Positions 53,240 to 62,230 of a stretch of 64,000 nucleotides of DNA are shown piece after piece (the stretch's first letter is position 1; each line of letters opens with the position of its first letter). The translations under genes were made by a program, and so were the position numbers. The DNA is taken from NCBI GenBank assembly GCA_034359265.1, contig CP136890.1, positions 98,791,501 through 98,855,500 on the forward strand, written 5' to 3'. The notes beneath the pieces were generated by a model. That model was given only the letters and a program-made list of their open reading frames with translations, did no database searches and was not told the origin of the DNA. Source of the stretch: Canna indica (Eukaryota > Streptophyta > Magnoliopsida > Zingiberales > Cannaceae).

Positions 53240-54510
53240 AAGATCCAACCACAGGGTCTACTGAAGAGCAGAATAGAGCTTACGAAGACTTGGAGAGACT
53301 TTCATGCCAAAACGTGAAAGACTTATTTGAGTACATAAACGATTACAAAGTTCTAGCTGCGAGATCTGGGAGGATGTATGTGTCTCCAGAGCTATCAGAA
53401 AAGTTCTTCAGAAAGATGCCTCCTATAATAGGAAAAGAACTGGAGATAGCGTTCGCAGAGAAACACCCGGGAAATACTTTAGGAGTATTTCCCCGAATAC
53501 ATTTCACATATCAATACCTGGAGGAACAGTGCAAGAAGGCAGCGTTTCAGAGAAGTTTGAAAAATTTAACTATTTGTAAGAAAATACCTATTCCAGGATA
53601 TTACAAAAGGGAAAAGAAGTATGGCCTCAGAAAGGCCAGGACATACAAAGGGAAGCTGCACGACACACATGTGCGTATATTCAAGAAGAAGCATTCCGAT
53701 AAGGTAAGACGTTGTAAGTGCTTCATCTGCGGGGAAGAAGGGCACTTTGCGCAGGAGTGTAAGAGAAAACAAGGTAACATAGCCAGAGCAGCGATCATTG
53801 AAAACCTAGAGTTATCCGATGACTGGGATGTTGTCTCAGTTGAGCAGGACGAGCCTGATAGTGATGCAATATGCTCTTTCTCAGAAGGAGAAGTCGGCAT
53901 GGCAAATACCCTAACATCTGAATTAAGGGAAATGCCATACGAATCCGTTTTTGTTATAATAACAGATGAGAAAACTGAGGCAGAAAATTCATGGAGAACA
54001 AGAGTTACTCTCCCAGAAAATATGAATCAATGTGTTCACAGATGGGAGGATAATAATTCTGAAGTGACAAAAGGCTGCGAGAGATGTACCTGCTGCAAGG
54101 AAATTACAAATCCAAGGATGAGATCGCATTGCAGGATTTGCCTATTAACAGTATGTCCTATGTGCTCTAGATTTAATCTAGGAAGAAAGATTACTATAAA
54201 GAAAGCAAATCCTTTGCCTTATGATGATAAAGATGCTTTAATCAGAGAACTGCTAGAGTACACAGTTTATCTTTTGGCCGAAAATGATAGATTGAAAGAT
54301 GAGATAGATGAGCTGAGAACAAGCAAGGATATATTTGATCTTGAAGAGGAGTTTAGCAATCTAAAGCTTGATCAAAAGAAAGAAGATGATCAAGAAGCTG
54401 AAAAGAAGATCAAAAGGGGGAAACACATTGCAGAAGAAGAAACCCCTACAACAAACAGAAAGCAAACGGGAATAATGTTTAAAGAAATGGCAAACATACT
54501 TTCCTTATAA
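53227..54510 (+). pseudogene. Coat protein C-terminal part with two zinc motifs, segment A
   Basis: 427 codons. A capsid domain (NVKDLFEYINDYKV, PPIIGKELEIAF) is followed by a basic stretch (RIFKKKHSDKVRR). Next comes a CCHC knuckle (Cys165, Cys168, His173, Cys178) of the kind that binds viral nucleic acid. A second cysteine cluster fits C-x2-C-x11-C-x2-C-x4-C-x2-C (residues 287-313), the pattern described for badnavirus and tungrovirus polyproteins. A coiled coil (about 335-365) and an acidic tail finish it. The TAA at 54508 is followed in the same frame by open sequence leading to the protease at 54571, so this is one polyprotein region broken by a stop. Confidence 0.9.
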
Positions 54511-54570
54511 GAAGAAGAAATTCCCCTATTTCCTAAGAGAGGCAGAAGAATTCTAAACCGACTCTATAAC

Positions 54571-57204
54571 ATGGAGATACTTATGGAAATTCCAGGGATG
54601 AGGAACTTCAAAGTTCAAGCCATATTAGACACAGGGGCAACTATCTGCTGTATTGATCAAGATTCGATCCCAGCAGAAGCACTTGAACCAAGTGCTTACC
54701 CTATCCTAATCAATGGGGTAAACTCCCAGCAAACGGCAAGAATGAGGCTAAGAAATGGACAAATGTCGATAGAAGAGAATAAGTTTAAAATTCCATTCAC
54801 TTATGCATTCCCGATGGGGAAAAGAGATGACATCCAAATGCTAATAGGATGCAACTTTATTCGGGCCATGCAAGGAGGCGTCCGAATTGAAGAACAGACA
54901 TTAACATTCTATAAAAAGGTAACCACAATTACCACAAGAGTGGATACTGAAGCTTTGGCCACTGCCGCCATTGATGAACTGAGCTTATCGGAAGAAGAAT
55001 ATTTAGAAGTAAAAAGTGCAGTCACTTATGACAACTTCCGAGAATCAGAACACTTTAAGAAGAAGTTCGGCCCATTACTGCAGAGACTAAAGGAACAAGG
55101 GTTCATTGGAGAAAACCCAGTTCAGCATTGGGCCAAGAACCAGGTAACATGCAAGCTAGATATAATCAATCTAGACATCACTATTCAGGATAGACCTCTG
55201 AAGCACGTCACACCGCTAATGAGAGATCAGTTCGAGAAGCATATTAAAGCCCTTCTCCAGATAGGTGCCATAAGACCAAGCACTAGTCGCCACAGGACAA
55301 TGACAATGATGGTTAATTCAGGCACAAGCGTAGACCCGGTAACAGGGAAAGAGAGCAAGGGAAAGGAAAGGATGGTCTTCAACTACAAGACCTTAAACGA
55401 CAATACCCATAAGGACCAGTACAGTCTTCCGGGTATCAACACCATCCTCAAAAGAATTGACAACAGCCAGATATTTTCTAAATTTGATTTAAAGAGTGGA
55501 TTCCATCAAGTCGCAATGGATCCGGAATCCATCCCCTGGACGGCCTTCACAGTACCAGGAGGACTTTATGAATGGCTCGTTATGCCATTCGGACTAAAAA
55601 ACGCACCTGCCGTCTTTCAAAGGAAGATGGACCAGTGTTTCCAAGGTACAGAAAAATTCATTGCTGTTTATATAGATGACATTCTGGTATTTTCTAAAGA
55701 CGAAAAACAACATGCAAAACACCTGAAGACTATGTTAAAGATCTGTGAAAAATGGGGTTTAGTACTATCCCCTACGAAGATGAAAATTGCAACTAGAGAA
55801 ATTGAATTTTTGGGAGCGGTAATAGGAGATAGTAAGATCAAACTCCAACCGCACATAATCAAAAGGATTGTCACATTTGATGAAGAGAAGCTAAAGAGCA
55901 AAGCAGGACTGAGGTCCTGGCTCGGCATATTAAATTATGCAAGGTCCTATATCCCAAACTTGGGAACACTTTTAGGACCACTGTATTCAAAGACTAGCCC
56001 ACATGATGATAAACGAATCAAACAATCGGATCAACAATTAATCGCAAAGATTAAAGAGTTAGTTCAAGGACTCCCTGACCTAGAGTTACCCCCACCTAGT
56101 GCTTATATAGTCCTTGAAACAGACGGATGCATGGAAGGATGGGGAGGAGTTTGTAAGTGGAAACTCAAAAGGAATGATCCTAGAAGCACGGAAAGATTAT
56201 GTGCTTATGCAAGTGGGAAGTTCTCGACAGTAAAATCCACCATTGACGCAGAAATCCATGTCTGTATGGAAACTCTAACATCACTAAAGATTCATTACCT
56301 GGATCAGAACGAGATTACTCTCAGGACAGATTGTCAGGCCATCATCAGCTTTTATAACAAAACAGCACAGAACAAGCCATCTCGAGTTAGATGGATAAAT
56401 TTTGTGGATTTTATTATAGGCACTGGGGTTCAAATTAACTTTGAACACATAGATGAGAAACTGAATACATTGGCTGACGCTTTGTCAAGATTAACAGCCA
56501 ATCTGGTGCAAATTCAAGAACCAGACTGCATTACTGAACATTTGAGAGAGCTTGAGGGAGCGCTCAAGGAAGCAGAACAAGCTCCCCAGGAGATAGTCAA
56601 ACAATTACACACAACAATCTGTGTAATAAATAAGGTGTTAATGGAAGCTTGTGAGGATTTGGCCTTAATGGCAATCACTTCATGGGATGACGACTGGCAA
56701 GACACCCTAGAGGAGAATGAAACTGTGATAGGAGACATCTTGGAGATAGGTCGAACTATTATTTCTAATGATCCTAACCCACCTCCGCGATGGGACGAGA
56801 TCCCTTACTGGGATGATTATGAGGAAGTAGAGGAGATCTTGAAGCGAGTAGCCAGATATGAAAATTTGATCGGGCAAGAGAATATTACAGAAGAAGCCAC
56901 ATACCCTCACATAAAGGAAGAAGCTATAATCACAGCAATCACAAGCCCACAACAAGACAGACCTAAACAGGTAAAGGAGAACCACCCTGAAGGGGACTAT
57001 GTTGAGGACTTTCTCAGCAAATATTTCAATGAAGACTACTTCAGCACTAGCATCCTGAATGAACAACCAGAAAGCTCGAATACCAGGAGCTATGAACAAG
57101 AAGAAACAAAGCTAGTAGCATATGACGAATTCTCTCCTGAAGAACTGCTACCACAGCTGGATTATGAGACCCTAAGAAAGGGGAAGTATCCAGCCAGATA
57201 CTAA
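54571..57204 (+). pseudogene. Viral protease - reverse transcriptase - RNase H region
   Basis: 877 codons. Pepsin-like protease has active site DTG at residues 20-22 and the IGCNFIRAM block. RT follows with FDLKSGFHQVAMDP and catalytic YIDD at 367-370. RNase H1 shows TDG near 518, TDCQAI and LADALSRL near 635. About 220 C-terminal residues are acidic and of unknown role. The similarity pattern is badnavirus/tungrovirus-like rather than gypsy: no integrase follows. This single stretch is open and its catalytic motifs look intact, but it is cut off from the capsid region by a stop codon. Expression from this locus is uncertain. Confidence 0.93.
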
Positions 57205-57282
57205 ACACAAACAGGGGAAGTGGATAACCCCTAGAATAAGATCCACATTTACTAATTATTTGTTAATTTTGCAGTTTTTACG

Positions 57283-57693
57283 ATGATTCTGGATAACCTC
57301 AAAACCCTGATGAAGAGTCAGCCTCATGTAGCACAAAATACAAGAAAAGATATCACAATCGCTCAATACTGGGCGGTACTAAGCGGAGCCACAGGCCTTG
57401 AAGAGTTGGAGCGACTAACTGGAAAATTATTATTCAAATATCCAAGGTCCATGGACAAAGCCCATCAATGGAAGCAAGAAGTGTATAGCATTCACAACGC
57501 CCAGTCCTTGAAAGCAGTAGAGGAAGTAGGAAGGCTCCTGGCAATATCCTACCTTCAAAAGGCAAGATTAGAAGAAGCTGCAACAAAAGATAATTGGGCA
57601 TCCGACGCACTAGGACCAGTTGAGCACCACATTAAGAATTTGGTCCTGTGCCATAAAATGCTGTGCAGCAGTAGACAAAGCAATGTCTACTAA
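57283..57693 (+). CDS. Small viral ORF of unknown function, copy 1
   Basis: 136 codons between the polymerase region and the promoter. Predicted helical and soluble, with no recognised domain (features: LTGKLLFKYPRSMDKAHQWK, LEEAATKDNW). Position matches the extra ORF downstream of the polymerase in tungroviruses and some endogenous caulimovirids, but I cannot show homology. The second copy at 60310-60720 differs by about five residues and is also open. Confidence 0.75.
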   Translation: MILDNLKTLMKSQPHVAQNTRKDITIAQYWAVLSGATGLEELERLTGKLLFKYPRSMDKAHQWKQEVYSIHNAQSLKAVEEVGRLLAISYLQKARLEEAATKDNWASDALGPVEHHIKNLVLCHKMLCSSRQSNVY

Positions 57694-57713
57694 GGATAAG
57701 AACGAACCTCCAG

Positions 57714-58152
57714 AATCGGACAATATGTCTATATCAAAAGGACAATAATTGTCCTAGTGTGGGTGTAATTAATAGCTGTAAAGTTGATATGTCTATATCA
57801 GAAGGACAATAATTGTCCTAGTGTGAGCTGTAAAGAGAACAACCACTGTGGATGACCAGTAACTCAACGGACGATGGGGCCCAAAGAGCACCCGCATTGA
57901 ATTATTGAGCCTTCCTCCGGAAGTTTCTCTATAAGCCTATAAAAGGCACTTAGTAAGGAGTTGCAGAACGCACTTGAGCAACCAAGGAGTTCTACTTCTC
58001 TTATCTGTGTAATACCTTTGAGAGATATAATCTAAAGCTTTCAAGCTTTCCTTTGTGATCCAACTTGTGTGTTCAACTTTGTGTATTCCTCATTCTGCTC
58101 CCGTGTTCCCAGCAACCAGTGATCACATTGAGAAGTCGCTTCCACCCACTTT
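57714..58152 (+). promoter_or_regulatory. Pararetroviral promoter region, segment A
   Basis: TATA box CTATAAAAG at 57938-57946. Upstream are two near-identical blocks ending GGACAATAATTGTCC, a 7-bp-arm palindrome, and a GATGGGGCCCAA(A/T)GAGCACCCGCA block shared with segment B. The leader starts near GAGTTGCAGAACG. This is the equivalent of the CaMV 35S region by position, just before the primer site. Confidence 0.75.
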
Positions 58153-58164
58153 TGGTATCAGAGC
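58153..58164 (+). other. Minus-strand primer-binding site (tRNA-iMet)
   Basis: TGGTATCAGAGC, the exact motif used by caulimovirids for initiator tRNA-Met priming. It defines position 1 of the viral genome by convention. Confidence 0.9.
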
Positions 58165-58361
58165 CTAGTTTTGGCTTTCAAGTAAATTTTACAGGTATTT
58201 CTTGTCATTCTCTAGTTCCTATACAGCTCTAAATACTGCTTTTTCTAAGGTAAATCTAGGTTATGCATTTAGAAACCCTATCTTGAGGTAGACGATAAAG
58301 AGGGAAGAAGTATTCCAAAGGAAGAAGGTTCCCGTTACGTTCGTAAATACCACAGGGGGAT
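58165..58361 (+). other. Viral leader, segment A
   Basis: About 200 bases of leader after the primer site, without an ORF of note. It then switches to segment-B leader in the opposite orientation at about 58362. Confidence 0.7.
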
Positions 58362-58750
58362 CAGAAGAGATTTTCAAATCGAATACAGGCCGCGAGGGGC
58401 ATGGATTCGAAGTGAAGACGCAGAGAGTGGAAATAGAATTTCCGAAATGAGGAAATTATATTGAAGCGGAAGATGATTACATTGTTGGAAGAGTAGAACT
58501 TCTCGTTATGCGAGGATGTTCTGCACATTCATACTAAGACTCTATTTATAATGAAAGGTTGCTTGCTCCTTAAGCAACTAAGGTTGCTTCCTGACGAAGG
58601 AAGCTCATCTTTAGTGCGGGTGCTCATTGGGCCCCATCGACCACTAAATGATGGCTTTCCACAAGTGGGAAGTGACCATACACACTAAGGCAATAATTGC
58701 CCGACACAATTATTAAAGACAAGTCGAAGTCGGAGCCGATCGTCGAGGTG
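58362..58750 (-). promoter_or_regulatory. Second pararetroviral promoter and leader, segment B, minus strand
   Basis: On the minus strand: GATGGGGCCCAATGAGCACC, then TATAAATAGA (TATA, 58541-58550), then GTGCAGAACATCCTC and the leader down to 58362. Each block parallels segment A in order and spacing, but the sequences clearly differ, so B comes from a related but distinct genome or genome segment. Confidence 0.75.
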
Positions 58751-58899
58751 CCCATGTGATGTGGGTCCCTTGATATTCGGCTTCTCGATCCTTCGCGGCA
58801 TCGGATCATCCAGCGGTCCGTGCTGTCTCGCCTTCTGTGTAAGGAGAAGAGGATCTCCGAGTTCCTCCGCAACCTACAAAACAAACTCTAATAAAAATA

Positions 58900-59336
58900 T
58901 TAGATAATTGTGGCAATTTGTTCCCGGTGGTACGCCACTTCCGCACAGTTCATCTTCAATCTGGAGCCTTATGTTTTAAACCGTTGATGGACTCCGGCGG
59001 TGCACGTTCTGTTATGTTCAGAACCCAGATCATGAAGTGGTTGTCCATGTCTGCGTTCATACATATAGAACATGGCGGGGTAAAAATTTGCGTCCTTCGT
59101 AGGAGCCGTACGTGCAAAGCCAGAACATGAAGTGATAGTCCATGTCTGCTTTCTTCGTAGGCAGAGTCAGAACATGAAGTGGTAGTCCATGTCTAATTCC
59201 TTTGTAGGAGCAATATAAGTCCCCACAACAAGGATCAACGACTACTGGATGATCTTCAGCGTCCAATCCGTAGTCATCGTCCGATCTGCACCTGTGGTGA
59301 TTCTGTCCTGGCGGTTCACCACTACCGCTTGAATCT
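58900..59336 (-). repeat. Non-coding part of segment B with tandem motifs
   Basis: AACATGAAGTGGT(A/T)GTCCATGTCT recurs about three to four times between 59030 and 59190, spaced roughly 50-70 bases. It lies between the B ORF and the B promoter. Confidence 0.6.
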
Positions 59337-60011
59337 TCAGCAGGGTCCTACTCCTGTGCTCGTTTCAGGAGTCTTGGATTTCTTGACGCTGCCCCGCTTC
59401 TTTTCGCAATTTCTCGTGAAATGACCCTCTTCACCGCAGTTGAAACATTTGCCTCGCCTAGCACGCGGCTTGGCTAAGCGGTATTCGGATTTTGCATTTT
59501 TCCGAGGGTCGATCTTCTTCAGCAGACCTTTACACTTCGAGCAATACATGGCCGATTCAAGCGGGATAACTTCTGATGATCTTTTATAAATTATTAAATC
59601 TTCAATTTCATCCCCACCCTCCTTTAAAAGTGAAATTCCTAGAATTTCATCATTTCCTTCTTCCGATTTACCTTCTCTTTGTGGAAGAGAGAACGGAATA
59701 GATTTCGGCATGTTTTGATGTCGGACCTTTGAGGTTGAAATTCCTGGAATTTCACCATCCTCTACTTCTGAATCTTCTCGATCAAGAGATGGTTGGGGTT
59801 CCGACCGCGCCACAGTGAGATGTCGGACGACCGTCGCGCCGTCTTTTTCCTCGACATCTGATTTATAACCCGTACAGATCTTGAGGACCTTGATCTGTAG
59901 GTTTATCTCTTCAACAGACGATGGTATGATTGCCATCGTATCCTTCTTTTCAGCGAAGAGATGATCCCGCAAGAGTCTACTCCTTCCAATTGATAGCGCT
60001 CGCCTCTGCAC
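59337..60011 (-). CDS. Zinc-knuckle protein of viral segment B, unidentified
   Basis: 224 codons. Features: two similar acidic motifs (GEIPGIS at 87-92, DEILGIS at 121-127), a CxxC pair (Cys157, Cys160), a basic stretch, and a CCHC knuckle (Cys189, Cys192, His197, Cys202) followed by a Lys/Ser tail. The knuckle suggests nucleic-acid binding. It does not align by eye with the segment-A capsid. The start is uncertain: MAIIPSS at residue 26 is an alternative, and an overlapping frame upstream (60235-59903) may carry part of a preceding viral protein. Confidence 0.6.
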   Translation of the reverse strand: MQRRALSIGRSRLLRDHLFAEKKDTMAIIPSSVEEINLQIKVLKICTGYKSDVEEKDGATVVRHLTVARSEPQPSLDREDSEVEDGEIPGISTSKVRHQNMPKSIPFSLPQREGKSEEGNDEILGISLLKEGGDEIEDLIIYKRSSEVIPLESAMYCSKCKGLLKKIDPRKNAKSEYRLAKPRARRGKCFNCGEEGHFTRNCEKKRGSVKKSKTPETSTGVGPC

Positions 60012-60106
60012 TCTTCAAAAAGTGTTGGGGGTATTCGATCGTTTAAGGGTATTGCAATCATACCTAGATGGCAATCATACCTAGTAGATTTCTCGCAACA
60101 CCCCCC

Positions 60107-61174
60107 ATACCAGGAGCTATGAACAAGAAGAAACAAAGCTAGTAGCAGATGACGAATTCTCTCCTGAAGAACTGCTACCACAGCTGGATTATGAGACCCT
60201 AAGAAAGGGGAAGTATCCAGCCAGATACTAAACACAAACAGGGGAAGTGGATAACCCCTAGAATAAGATCCACATTTACTAATTATTTGTTAATTTTGCA
60301 GTTTTTACGATGATTCTGGATAACCTCAAAACCCTGATGAAGAGTCAGCCTCATGTAGCACAAAATACAAGAAAAGATATCACAACCGCTCAATATTGGG
60401 CGGTACTAAGCGGAGCCACAAGCCTTGAAGAGTTGGAGCGACTAACTGGAAAATTATTATTCAAATATCCAAGGTCCATGGACAAAGCCCATCAATGGAA
60501 GCAAGAAGTGTATAGCATTCACAACGCCCAGTCCTTGAAAGCAGTAGAGGAAGTAGGAAGGCTCCTGGCAATATCCTACCTTCAAAAGGCAAGATTAGAA
60601 GAAGCTGCAACAAAAGATAATTGGACATCCGACGCACTAGGACCAGTTGATCACCACATTAAGAATTTGGTCATGTGCCATAAAATGCTGTGCAGCAGTA
60701 GACAAAGCAATGTCTACTAAGGATAAGAACGAACCTCCAGAATCGGACAATATGTCTATATCAGAAGGACAATAATTGTCCTAGTGTGAGTGTAATTAAT
60801 AGCTGTAAAGTTGATATGTCTATATCAGAAGGACAATAATTGCCCTAGTGTGAGCTGTAAAGAGAACAACCACTATGGATGACCAGTAACTCAATGGACG
60901 ATGGGGCCCAAAGAGCACCCGCATTAAATTATTGAGCCTTCGAGAGATTGAGAACACACTTGAGCAACCAAGGAGTTGCAGAACACACTTGAGAAACCAA
61001 GGAGTTCTACTTCTCTTATCTGTGTAATACCTTTGAGAGATATAATCTAAAGCTTTCAAGCTTTCCTTTGTGATCCAACTTGTGTGTTCAACTTTGTGTA
61101 TTCCTCATTCTGCTCCCGTGTTCCCAGCAACCAGTGATCAGATTGAGAAGTCGCTTCCGCCCACTTTTGGTATC
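60107..61174 (+). repeat. Direct repeat, copy 2: viral 3' end, right edge of the locus
   Basis: Copy of 57079-58159. The promoter has lost its TATA box by a local rearrangement near 60940-60990, where the GAGCAACCAAGGAGT block is duplicated. It ends TGGTATC, seven bases into the primer-binding site, then host AT-rich repeat. Confidence 0.9.
60310..60720 (+). CDS. Small viral ORF of unknown function, copy 2
   Basis: 136 codons, the same as 57283-57693 with about five residue changes (for example GATSLEEL for GATGLEEL, PVDHH for PVEHH). Open throughout, but the downstream promoter is damaged. Confidence 0.75.
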   Translation: MILDNLKTLMKSQPHVAQNTRKDITTAQYWAVLSGATSLEELERLTGKLLFKYPRSMDKAHQWKQEVYSIHNAQSLKAVEEVGRLLAISYLQKARLEEAATKDNWTSDALGPVDHHIKNLVMCHKMLCSSRQSNVY

Positions 61175-62222
61175 TTATATCATAAAAAATATCATGAATT
61201 AAAATAAATTTTTTAAAGTTATTCAACTACTTTAGACTTCAAGCTAGACACGTTTCCCTAAAATCTATAAAACCAAATCTAAATTACAAAATGATATATT
61301 TTGGTACATGTTTTTTTAGACTCTGTACCTTTCTATGTGATACAAATATATTTTATGAATTAAAATTAGTTTTTTATAATAATAAAACTAAAAAATAATA
61401 GTGATGTCTACAGTTTTTTATATAACTCTAAAAAATTAATTGTAGTTGACGAAATATATATTTTTATGATATAAAAGAGGTGCTATGGGCAATAAAAGTA
61501 TTTTAAGTCAAAATATTTCACTGCTTTCATTTTAAATTAATATTATATATTTTGAGCAAAAATCTTTAACATATTGAAAACTTTTGCCAAAATTTATAAT
61601 AATTTTAAAAAATTAATTTTAATTCATAAAATATATTTTTATAATGTAAAAGAGGTTCTAGTGTCTAAAATAATATTTTGGACCAAAATATTTTACTATT
61701 TTTAATTTAAATTTAGTATTATAAAATTTTAACAAAAGTCTTTTGCCCAAAGCCTAGAATGACTTCATAACTCTAAAAATTAATTTTAAATCATGATTTT
61801 TGTTTTGATATGAAAGTAGTGCTAAAGAATTAAAAAATATTATACAAAATATTTTATTATTTTCAATTTAAATTTAGTGTTATAGACATTAGGCAAAGTC
61901 TCAAATGCAAGACTTTTACCCCAAGTTTATAATTTCATAAATCTAAAAAATTAATTTTAATTCATGAAATATTCTATGATATAAAAGATGTATTAGCATC
62001 TAAAAAAATATTTTTAATCAAAATATATCATTGTTATAATATATATTTAATTTTATAGATTTTGCGCAAAATTCTCTAATGAATTAGAGAGTTTTGGTTC
62101 AAAATACTTTTTAAGACCATAGTGCCTTCTTTTTATCATAAAAACACACATTTTATTGATTAAAATTATTTTTTTAGATTTTCAAAAAAAAATTAAATGC
62201 ATTATAAACTTTTTGCGAAGAA
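61175..62222. repeat. AT-rich degenerate tandem repeat, right flank of the viral locus
   Basis: Units of about 170 bases marked by AAATTAATTTTAATTCAT(A/G)AAATAT, followed by ATAAAAGAGGT and TTTTGCC(C/A)AAA text, recur at about 61357, 61434, 61612, 61782, 61953 and 62155. The same family flanks the viral locus on the left. Confidence 0.7.
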
Positions 62223-62230
62223 GTAAAATG

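Larger units (their letters stand above)
57079..58159 (+). repeat. Direct repeat, copy 1: viral 3' end
   Basis: Matches 60107-61174 from ATACCAGGAGC through TGGTATC. Covers the end of the polymerase ORF, the small ORF and the promoter. Confidence 0.9.
49508..61174. mobile_element. Endogenous caulimovirid (badnavirus/tungrovirus-like) locus, rearranged
   Basis: An 11.7-kb integrated pararetrovirus locus made of several rejoined segments. Segment A (52569-58361, plus) has coat protein, protease-RT-RNase H, a small ORF, promoter and primer site. Segment B (58362-60106, minus) has a related promoter but a different ORF. A second copy of A's 3' end follows (60107-61174). The left part (49681-52984) is a large inverted repeat of coat-protein and leader pieces. 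No LTRs and no integrase are present, as expected for a caulimovirid rather than a retrotransposon. No movement-protein domain is recognised. The locus is defective as it stands: frameshifts, stops and missing regions are described at the parts. Confidence 0.93.

Noticed and set aside
59903..60235. 110-codon minus ORF across the A/B junction as a real protein
   Set aside because: It crosses the recombination junction at 60107. Only its B part might be viral coding sequence, and I cannot identify it.
49508..61174. Interpretation as an LTR retrotransposon
   Set aside because: No LTRs and no integrase; capsid cysteine motifs, promoter placement and the primer site fit a caulimovirid. The 1.07-kb direct repeat spans coding sequence and is not an LTR.
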